From Anisodus tanguticus (Eukaryota; Streptophyta; Magnoliopsida; Solanales; Solanaceae): 64,000 nucleotides of DNA. The notes beneath the pieces were generated by a model that had not been told where the DNA came from, did no database searches, and was given only the letters and a program-made list of their open reading frames with translations. Of the stretch, positions 55,691 to 64,000 are shown piece after piece. The position numbers and the translations under genes were made by a program. Position 1 is the first letter of the stretch. Every line of letters begins with the position of its first letter. Where the stretch lies: NCBI GenBank assembly GCA_034509755.1, contig CM067549.1, positions 35,980,001 to 36,044,000 of the forward strand, given 5' to 3'.

Positions 55691-57300
55691 TAAGAAACCT
55701 TTTAAATTTATTAATTTTGGGTGAATCATGAGACCTTTTTGGATACAGTTGAAGGCATACTGGAAGGCAGATTTTATGTTTAATCATTTTACAATTTTTC
55801 AACACAAAATGAAGAAATTAAAAGTAGCATTGACCCAATAGAGCAGATATACTTTTAGGAATATATTCCAAGATATAGAGACTTTAGAGGATATCATAAA
55901 GGTCCATGAGATACAATTTGAATTACAACCTACCCCAATTAATACGGAGAAGTTGCACAGAGTTCATGTTCACCTTAATAGATATATACATTTGGAAGAA
56001 CAGTTTTAGAAACAAAAGGTAGGCATGCAGTGGTTTCAGGAAGGAAACAGGAATATAAAAATTTTCCATGCCTATGTTCAGGGAAGAAGAAAGAGATTGC
56101 AATTAAGAAGAATTCAAGATCAACATCGAAATTGGGTGGAAGAAAATAAAGATATTTTAGCAGAGGTTATAAGATTCTTTAGAAGACAATTCACTACAGA
56201 AATAGACCCTACTTAATTTGAAATTCTAGATCACTTATCCAAAATAATTTAAGAAGAATAAAATAGTTGAATCATTGCAATACCAATAGAGGAGGATGTA
56301 AAATATGTTGTTTTCAGTCTCAATGGTGAGAGTGTTGGGGGTCCTAATGGCTTCACTAGTCTGTTTTATCAGACATGTTGGAATATTATTGGGGATGATA
56401 TTACAAACATGATGAAAGCTTTTTATGTAGAGCAGAACTGCTTAAATTTATTACTCACAATAATTTGGCCTTGTTACCAAAAAAGGATATAATCGATACC
56501 TTTTATAATATGAGACCTATTAGTTTAAGTAATTTTATGAATAAATTCTTTTCAAATTGATCCATGAAAGGTTGTTGGGTAATATATCAGATATTATCTC
56601 TCTTAATCAGGCTAGATATGTTAAAAGGAAAAGCATAGTGGAGAATATTTTGCTGACTTAGGAGATCATTGTTAATATTAGGCTGACAACTAAGACATCT
56701 AATGTGGTATGAAAGTTAGACATGGAGAAAGCCTATGATAGAGTTTCTTAAATGTTTCTTACAAAAGGTACTGAGGAAAATGGGCTTTTCAAAATATTAA
56801 TAGATATGGTGTTCAGGATCATTAGCAACAACTAGTATTTTATATTGCTCAATGGACAACAGTATGGCTTTTCTCAATCATCCAGAAGGGTTAATCAAGG
56901 AGATCCATTATCTCTCACCTTATTTATCCTAGAAGCTAAAGAATTATCAAGAAATCTGAATGCTCTACATCAAGTACCTCAATTCAGAGTGTTTGGTTTA
57001 CCTAAATGGAGTCCAAAGATAAATCATCTTGTATATGTAGATGATATGATTATCTTTTCCTCAGCAGATATCATGTCTTTGAATTTGATAAAGGAGGTAT
57101 TGAAGGAGTATGAACAAGCATCTGTGTTGAAGATCAATAAGGAGAAGAGTTCATTGTACCTTTATCATAATGTTTTAGAGGAAATTAAGCCTATAGTCGA
57201 AGTGTCTACGTGTATAGGAAGAAAAGATTTCCCTTTCACCTATTTGTGATGTCCTATCTTTAATAGTAGAAAGAGAGAGGATTATTATAATCCAGTTTTA
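55691..57300 (+). pseudogene. LINE ORF2 reverse transcriptase remnant
   Basis: In order: PFKFINFG near 55700, frame 56025-56216 (MQWFQEGNRNIKIFHAYVQG, RRKRLQLRRIQ), VFSLNGESVGGPNGFTSLFY near 56310, LALLPKKDIIDTFYNMRPIS near 56465-56525, KLDMEKAYDRVS near 56715, then frame 56845-57249 with VNQGDPLSLTLFILEAKELS and NHLVYVDDMIIFSSAD. The catalytic box is YVDD (57034-57045; the family norm is F/YADD) and both Asp are present. INKEKSSLYLYHN follows. At least eight stops or shifts occur over the domain. Confidence 0.9.
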
Positions 57301-58082
57301 ATAAAGATCATGAATAGGCTTCAATCATGGAAAGGGAAGATGTTGTCCTTTGGGTGAGGGCGATATTGATCCAACACGTCCTACAAGGTTTGCCCATTCA
57401 TTTGTTATCTGTTGTTAACCCACCAGATTAGTGATCAAGCAAATGAACATAATATTTTCACAATTTTTGTGGAGTAATATAGTAGGGGGAAGGAGTAGAC
57501 ATTGGGCCTCATGGTCATACTTATTTCTTCCTGAAAAGGAAGGAGGATTAGGTTTTAGGTCAATGCATGATGTGTCTATGATATTATATTATAAAATTTG
57601 GTGGAAATTCATAACAGCACCATCATTATGGAGGGATTTCATGACTAATAAGTACTGCCAGGAAACAAGCAATAATAGCACAATGGAAATATGGGACACG
57701 TGCCAAGAAGAAATTTAATTGAACATCACATTTGGTGGCAAACCAAGAGGGGTGATGCAGAATTCTGGTTTGATAATTGGACTAGTTTAGAAACTTTATA
57801 CTATTCTATTGTAGAAGACTATTATGATGTTAGTATTCAAAGTATGCATGAACTTGTGAAGAATGGGAGATGGGATACAAAGAGACTGACAGAAGTAGTA
57901 CCAGAAGATATAGTACGACATGTTTTTAGTACTATCAAGCCTCCAAACAGGGACAAAGGAACGGATACTCCATGGTAGATTCTTGACAACTAAGGGGAAT
58001 TTTCAGTGAGATCTGCATTGGAATATTTAAGATTGAGAGGAAAAGAACAAGAGGTTGTTAAATATATGTGGATAAAGGGATT
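57301..58082 (+). pseudogene. LINE ORF2 C-terminal region
   Basis: Frames 57431-57718 and 57691-57978 give IFSQFLWSNIVGGRSRHWAS, EGGLGFRSMHDVSMILYYKI, WWKFITAPSLWRDFM, then WWQTKRGDAEFWFDNWTSLE and EVVPEDIVRHVFSTIKPPNR, the post-RT region of plant LINE ORF2. EFSVRSALEYLRLRG and YMWIKGLFHTP lead into the zinc-binding zf-RVT region, which is cut at 58082 by the minus-strand E11 LTR. The LINE 3' end and poly-A are outside the window or lost. Confidence 0.85.
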
Positions 58083-58887
58083 ATTTCATACCCCAACTTT
58101 GGGAGGTGTGGCCAGCACTCTGTGCCTAATGGTCCGAGCATACCACGTCTCGTCCGTACCCTGGATACACATGTATTTGGGCTAACAAGGCCTTAGAATA
58201 AATCTCATGAGATAAAAATATGTAATAACCTATAGAAGTAAAAAATCCCAACATATATAATATGAAATAAGCCAATAAGGCCACAGTAAACATCACACTG
58301 ACTAACAGAGAGGCCGGAAAGGCCATACATGACTTCGACACACCGCACGACTGTCTACAATCCTATAAGAGTACATGAACATCATTAGGTCAGGACAGGG
58401 CCCTGCCATACCCACGACTATATATATATATATATATATATAGTCATACTGACTTCGATTAGCGCCTCAGAAATAAGTGGAGAGCTCTGACATCACCACT
58501 CAGTTGAGGTCCCACTGGAAATGAGTCGCTCCATCTATCTATACATGTGAGAATGAAACACAGTACCCCAGTAAGGGAACATCAGTATGAATAATGTACT
58601 GAATATGTAAGGCAAGAAAATGTAAATAGGTACAGTGATGTAAATGAGAATAAGAAAGAAACAACTTGTAAGTCAAAAGTGTCATTGTGGGTTATACTGT
58701 ACATAAGTGAGATATAATCGCGTACATAATATTGTAGGACTCTGTGGGTAATATCATCAATATAGTATATCCCGTATATAACATTGTAGGCCTCCATGGG
58801 TAATATCATTAATATAGTATATCGCGTATATAACGCCGTAGATCTCCATGGGCAATATCATATGTATACCTCAAAGATATATATATA

Positions 58888-58919
<32 letters not shown>

Positions 58920-58952
58920 AGTTATGTATGTAACACCATACGCCTCTGTAAT
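58083..58952 (-). repeat. 3' LTR of E11, start truncated
   Basis: Minus-strand LTR end at 58083 (plus strand ACCCCAACTTTGGGAGGTGTG, degenerate for TGTCACACCCC), then GGTCAGGACAGGGCCCTGCC near 58390, TA tracts at 58419-58442 and 58877-58919 and a 52-bp tandem repeat. The early LTR half is missing: integrase C-terminus coding sequence starts right after, near 58953, so no polypurine tract is present. Confidence 0.75.
58717..58872 (-). repeat. 3 x 52-bp tandem repeat in E11 LTR
   Basis: Units begin at 58717, 58769 and 58821 (ATCGCGTA.ATAA..., GTAGG.CTCCATGGGTAATATC, ending ATATAGTAT). A partial fourth unit (GTATGTAACACCATACGCCTC) follows at about 58925 after the TA tract, so the microsatellite lies inside the array. 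Confidence 0.88.
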
Positions 58953-59330
58953 CTAAAAATCCATTATAGGGGTAATATGGGAGGGGTCGCCTAAGAACTT
59001 TCGAAGCATGGACACATGAAATATCGGATGGACCACTTTGAACTTCAGGTGTACTTCAAGACTATATCCACCAGGACGATCCTCTGAAAAACCTTCTACT
59101 GTCCATTTTTCGAACCTTATCATACCCTTCGTAGGTGATACTTTAAGGAACACATAATCGCCAATAGAAAACTCGCAATCTCAGCATCGATTATCTGAAT
59201 AGGACTTCTATCGACTTTTGGTAGTCAACAATCGCCCTTGAATCAACTTCACATTTTCTACCGCTTGTTGTACTAAATTAGGTCCAATTCAAACCAGCCG
59301 ATAGGAGACCTACACTTTCGCCCATACAAG
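58953..59330 (-). pseudogene. pol: E11 integrase C-terminal remnant
   Basis: Minus strand from 59330 down: a LYGRKC-type stretch (YRLV near 59300), NLVQQAVENVKLIQGRL near 59270-59230, then frame 59153-58953 with MFLKVSPTKGMIRFEKW and VHPIFHVSMLRKFLGDPSHI. The usual LSPRYIGPF module between MIRFEK and VHPIF is replaced by EGFSEDRPGGYSLEVHL. There is no chromodomain because the LTR joins here. Confidence 0.78.
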
Positions 59331-62300
59331 GCTTCATATTACGAGATATAAAGTTTATCAAAAACTGGGTCGACCTTGCAACTCTGTTGATCATTAATCA
59401 TCCGGCTAACATCTTGGTATGAGCGGGGTGAACTCATGCTGAACTTTATCCTTGAATTACTAAACCATTTTCATGTTGGGATCGCTACTCTCCATATTGG
59501 CCCCTGGCCCCATATTCTTTGTCCTTTTCCATTGACCGTTGGGTCACTATGTTAAAGTTTGGCAATGCTTCTTGCCACATCATCATGTCATAATCTATTT
59601 TCCATATCATGGTACACTTTCATCAAACTTAGATGGATAAAATATAGGGAATAATGCACTTCCGCTTGAATCTTGTTCTGTAAATGTAGCCAATTTGGAA
59701 CACATAACTGACCTAGGTATCAGATAACTTCATCATCCTTTAACTCAAACCTCAGCTTATTTTTGTCGATAAGATTAACTCTGGATTCTCATGTTGCTAC
59801 TTTTTTGCTCCTACCATCGGGGTGACATTGATGACTTCTGTACGATAATTCTATTATCATGCAAAACTTGATATCTATTCCTTGAACATATTAATTAATA
59901 AAGCTCTTTTAACTACATTTCTCTTCCTCGGCTTCTCTATAGGCTGAACCACTTAACAAATTTACCTCAGGTTGCCTTAAAGGCTATCATCTTGCTATGT
60001 CAAGTTCTTTGTGTAAACTATATTAGAACAAAAATCTTTTATTCTTGTTCTTTTTCCTTGACCATTAAGGGGACCACTACTGAGCTCTGCTTAGTGACTC
60101 CATCTGTTGTAATCTAGTTTCTGAACCGTCTCCTACTTGAGGAGGACCATATTTACTATACCATCTGAGCTTGCCTTTTCTTTATTTATTAATCCCAAGA
60201 GCGGATACTATCCTTAAGAATACTCATGGATCTCTATATTATTGTGACTCATCCCGGAGGGCGCCTTTACCTATAATAGGAGAAACTCATCTCAATTTCG
60301 ACTATTGTCACCTGGAAAGGGGATACTGGAGTCTCTTATGTTCATAAAAGATATCACGTTAAACTTCTAATGCATACTTACCACTGCCGACCTTAAATTT
60401 TGGGTCTACAATTCTTCTTGGCTTTCTTAATCATCTTTTAAGCATAGACATGTTCATTTCCTTATCCATTCAGAACATTCATTACAGTGCATTGATTAAT
60501 CTCAACATTTATCATCCAGGAGTTTCTTATATATTTGGTCTTAAGTTACACTCTGGGTCATAACCTTGGCCCTTTATTCAACCAACACCTAAATGATAAT
60601 TATTGAGGTACTTCCTCACTAAGTACATATCTATACTTAAACACTTTGCTAACATCTTCTAGCAATATACTTTTAATAACCTCGTCGTTACATAATCCTA
60701 TATGATCTTATGCATCTTTGATTGTTCACCATTATCCCGTTTACCTCTTACCCATTCTCGTTATGGTATTACCTACTTCTAGTGTATGTACTAATTACTT
60801 GCATCCCTTTTTCCCAAGCGTTCATAGTCTTTTAACTTTATTTTCTTTACGATAGCCTTTTTTGGTCACTATTTCCCACCTGAATTATTTTCTAAGAATT
60901 GTGATCACTTACTGGTGAAGTTAAAACTTCAAATTCTTAAACCATCACATACTGTGAAATTTTGTATCAACCGAAGGCTCTTCCGTTCCCTTAAATCATC
61001 TTCCGTCCTGACCCCATTTACCACTTTCATTCATTAATTCTGAATACCTTTTTATGCTTTTATCTTCACATACGGGTCATGATCTTTCCTTCTAAGCCTC
61101 ATATATATAGCAGCTCTTACCATTGCTTAATCCCTTTAATCAGGAGCTCGATACCCATCATTTCTTAGTGTTGATACTTATATATCATTTCATAATCATA
61201 ACACGTTCACCAGTTCTGGATGATACAATCTGGTTCATTTTAAAATTCCTTGTCATAACCTTCTCGTCTTTTTATTAAACCATCAGGTGAATCTTGTATC
61301 ATTATTCATTGTACTATCTTCCCTATAAGAGGAGAACCACTTTCTATATTCTGAGATTTCTGTCCTAAAAGGTCATATTGTTGCCTCAACTCCTTCCATA
61401 CCACTACGATCTTTTAACAACTTACAATTTGCTTTAACCTAATTCTCTCCACTTACTTGGGATTTCTAAACACATCTATATAAATAAAATTCCATGCGTT
61501 CGTATCTTGCATGCTTTGTTTCAATAGGCCTTTCATCTTCTAGCTAAGACATTTAATTCCAAGGGCTTCTCTCTGAATAGTCTTTAAGGATTACCATTCT
61601 TTTTGCAGTTTATTCTCTTACCGTCCGATTGCATACTTCACAACTTCTCAATACCTATTCTTATAACAATCTCTCAATGTTCCAACTCTTATTTCGGTTA
61701 ACCAAGGGAATTCCCCAATACCGATATTTCCTGACTTAGAGAAATAAACTACTCAATCGATACATGTTGTTGGCATTTGGCAGCTCAAACCTCACAGTAG
61801 ATATTCTCATAATACATTCATCTTCACAACTCCACTCTTACTTTTTCTTGTCATGTGGGCTTACTTGGCTACCAACATGTTGTATTACCATATATATCTT
61901 CTTTTGTGTGACTCTCTGTTGTTTCTCATGTTGCTCATATGTCTTACCTATACTGGTGTCATTCCTTTATTATCCATCTCACTTATTTCCGTATTCTGAA
62001 TACTTATAACAAAACATCCTCTCGCTTCTTAACTTCTCCTTCCTTAGTTGGCCTTATCTTCTAGGCACTTACTAAACCTTCTTTACCTTACACACTAAGA
62101 GTTCAACGCTTGACCCCTAAATCTTCGAAGGTCTTATCCAATTAACAAATTCCCGATACCATGTTTTGTCTATATCTTCTAAAGAAGATGCCTCTGACAT
62201 AATTGTACCATTCTTATGTACTGCCCATGTTAAGGGTTGTTCTAACCTTTACTAGAATTCGATAACTTTCTTCTTTATAAACCCGCATCTATTAACGTTA

Positions 62301-62580
62301 ATAATTCATAAAAATCAGTATAGATACTTCTCATTATAGTTCTATCATCACTAAAAATGAGATAACGATACTTACATCATTTTATTTCAATATTAGTTTC
62401 TCTACAAACTTCCGCATCTCAACACTCTATACCCACTACACTTTACTTCTTTAACATCTTAAAACTAGCACTTCACCATTCTATACTCGCTTTACCTTTT
62501 CTGTATAGGTAGGAGAAAAATACTCATGCTCTAAAAATTTAGTGTAATACTTGCATCTCTATCATATCAATAATCAAGTA
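59331..62580 (-). other. E11 internal region, no domain recognised
   Basis: About 3.2 kb with no frame above 85 codons. The plus strand is strongly pyrimidine-rich, so the minus strand is purine-rich like the sense strand of other gypsy relics here. It lies between the integrase remnant and the leader, where gag, protease, RT and RNase H belong, but I found no motif of any of them. Confidence 0.45.
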
Positions 62581-62832
62581 GAGGGTCTTTTATTAACTAG
62601 ATACGAATATGAACCAACTGAAGTCTTTCTGGCAATCGGCATTACTGGAATTGCATAAAGCACGAGTTAGTCTTGAATCCATACAACTCAGCTTTACTGT
62701 ACGATCTAGATTATAAAAGGAAGGTAACCATCATAAATGCCTGATAGGCTCATATATATAAGTGTGGCACGCTACATACCCATAAAGAATATTCTACTAG
62801 ACATAGCTTGTAGATATCCCTCGGACTGACCT
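62581..62832 (-). other. E11 untranslated leader
   Basis: Aligns with the E9 internal region (46990-47264) and, inverted, with the E6 and E7 leaders (GGACATTTAGGATTG-type block), placing it directly downstream of the primer-binding site. Confidence 0.65.
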
Positions 62833-62844
62833 GCTCTGATACCA
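62833..62844 (-). promoter_or_regulatory. Primer-binding site of E11, perfect
   Basis: Plus strand GCTCTGATACCA, an exact complement of TGGTATCAGAGC (initiator tRNA-Met type), with the LTR end TGTCACACCCC starting at 62849 after four bases. Confidence 0.93.
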
Positions 62845-62848
62845 AGTT

Positions 62849-62890
62849 TGTCACACCCCAACCATAGGGGGGTTGGCCGGCACCTGATAA
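62849..62890 (-). repeat. 5' LTR end of E11 (42 bp left)
   Basis: TGTCACACCCCAACC through GGCCGGCACC matches the LTR ends of E5 (27174) and E11 (58083). Antisense LTR-B begins at 62891 (TGTATATAAGG) and the rest of the LTR is outside the window. Confidence 0.85.
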
Positions 62891-63433
62891 TGTATATAAG
62901 GAGGGTATTGTATGGTTAGGTAGGTTGGAGTTGTATTAGAACTGGGTGGATACCAAAATGGGGGTCAAATGCAAGTTGGTGGGTTTCCGGGCAGTGTGTG
63001 TTTGGTAGGGAGTGTGCGAGTGAATTTGGAGGGTATTGGGCTAAGGCATTTGGAGGGGATGAGCTAGACACGTTGTAAGTTATGTTAGTGGTTGGGTGGT
63101 GGTAAGGTGGTGGAAAGTGGTCGAGACAATAAGGTTGGCAGAATATGGGTGCAATCGGGACAGTAAGAAATTGGTTGGGAGTTTCGGGTATTTGTGGGAG
63201 GAGTCGATTGACGACCTTTTGGGTGTGAGTTGGGTAAGTGTTGGAGTGTATTAGGGTGCAAGGAATTAGGCTATTTGAACAAGGATGGGGCACGAAATTT
63301 ATAAACAAATTCATGTGCGGGTACGGTAATGTAGGTCGAGAAGACGTTCAATGTGTTTGTAACAAGTAAGCGAATAGAACCTTGGCTAGGGTATAGTTAG
63401 ATCACGAAAGTTCTAACAAGACTTACACCGAGG

Positions 63434-63525
63434 GTTTGGACCACTAAAGGACCAATGGGTGGCCCACAAAAGGACCGGGGTTTGGAATAAAAAAACTAAG
63501 GGTTGGACCATAAAAGATTCGACTA
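63434..63525 (-). repeat. 23-bp tandem repeat in antisense LTR-B
   Basis: About four decayed units (TTTGGACCACTAAAGGACCA, GGCCCACAAAAGGACCGGGG, ...), the inverse of CCTTTTGTGGTCCAA. Confidence 0.78.
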
Positions 63526-63620
63526 AGATAACAACACAAAAGTTGAAAACTTAGCAGGTTTGAGTAAACTCGAATATATTTCATAAAACTTCAATGTACC
63601 CTTACATCAATTACATCTCC

Positions 63621-63628
63621 TATTTATA
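63621..63628 (-). promoter_or_regulatory. TATA box of antisense LTR-B
   Basis: Plus strand TATTTATA after ACATCTCC, the inverse of TATAAATAGGGGATGT in E8. Confidence 0.65.
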
Positions 63629-64000
63629 CTAGTTCTAGACCTTCTAGAAGAGGAAAAAAGAAAGACACAAATATGAAACTCGGCCGAATGGGAAAGGGGA
63701 AGGTGTTCGACCGATTTGGGAGAAGGGAAAAGGCCCAACTCTTCATGTTCTCTAGGCCACCCTTCTGTATCATCCATGTAGATAAGTGCATGAACTATCT
63801 AGTTCATAAATTACCTCCTTGGGGCACGTTGGAAGCTTCTCATTCTAGATGGTTCTTGGCCTAGTCATCTCATCCTATTACATGGCCTAGTAATTAAGCT
63901 ATAAGGAAATTAAGCTAGGAATTACAATAAGCTAAAAGTTGGTCTCGGCAAAGACCTACATAAAACCCAAAAATTAATGTCACTTCGTGCATGAGCCTCA

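Larger units (their letters stand above)
62891..64000 (-). repeat. Antisense LTR-B, cut by window end
   Basis: In minus orientation it ends CCTTATATACA at 62891. It shows the C-rich tail (62891-63350), the 23-bp repeats (63434-63525), the TATA box (TATTTATA at 63621-63628 on the plus strand) and GGTCTTTGCCGAGACC near 63945. It resembles the E8 LTR in having the minisatellite, but also has the C-rich tail E8 lost, proving that both belong to one LTR type. Frame 62916-63314 (-) is a Pro-rich composition artefact. Confidence 0.85.

Noticed and set aside
62833..62844. tRNA gene from the tRNA-complementary sequence
   Set aside because: Only 12 bases match the tRNA 3' end, at the exact spacing from an LTR: a primer-binding site. 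No cloverleaf is present here or at 30256, 47265 or 49597.
62916..63314. 132-codon Pro-rich frame on the minus strand
   Set aside because: It is the C-rich tail of an LTR just inside the LTR-B end at 62891; absence of G makes stops rare.
1..64000. Host gene or an undescribed defence or biosynthetic system
   Set aside because: Every readable domain (Gag, protease, RT, RNase H, integrase, chromodomain, DUF4283, endonuclease) belongs to retrotransposons; no other conserved domain is visible in any frame.

Overview
This window reads as plant nuclear heterochromatin, most likely from a nightshade (Solanaceae). That attribution is inference: it rests on recognising the style of the LTRs, the chromodomain-bearing Ty3/gypsy polyproteins and a plant LINE with a DUF4283-type ORF1. 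I found no host protein gene, tRNA or rRNA. Nearly every base I can assign belongs to nested, decayed retrotransposons. The longest open frame (361 codons, 43766-44851 +) is a retrotransposon integrase.

Layout. 1-9588 (+): a decayed chromovirus (E1), its first LTR cut by the window edge and broken at 1740 by an antisense fragment of a second LTR family ('LTR-B', 1741-2775); second LTR 7463-9588. 9589-14201 (-): a chromovirus (E2) with integrase and chromodomain relics between two LTR copies. 14202-22690 (-): a Tekay-like chromovirus (E3) with its LTR, integrase/chromodomain, RNase H, RT, protease and gag relics, split by LTR-B material at 19243-21851. 22690-27173 (-): copia-type gag and unassigned sequence (E4). 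27174-30060 (-): a gypsy LTR plus the 3' end of pol (E5). 30060-36580 (+): a chromovirus with PBS, pol relics and 3' LTR (E6), run head-to-tail into another LTR and gag leader (E7, 36585-41297). 41298-45520 (+): the best preserved element, a CRM-like chromovirus (E8). 45521-47822 (-): an element with only about 300 bp between PPT and PBS (E9). 47823-53422 (+): LTR-B tails, a LINE head and a shrunken LTR-B element with a PBS (E10). 53423-58082 (+): a LINE. 58083-62890 (-): a gypsy element with an intact PBS (E11), then antisense LTR-B from 62891 to the window end.

How the parts relate. The elements are not cooperating genes; they record successive insertion, LTR recombination and deletion. The most informative points are: a roughly 5.0-kb tandem duplication with a 4-bp microhomology joint that explains two LTR/LINE junctions; an LTR family (LTR-B) whose 3' end lies next to TCAAA at three independent places; a pol reading frame that continues into the LTR of the CRM-like element and stays open in the other LTR; and clusters of short odd palindromes just upstream of the TATA box in several unrelated LTRs. 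I do not see a new enzymatic or defence system. Element boundaries marked 'about' were placed by eye from repeat-to-repeat comparison.
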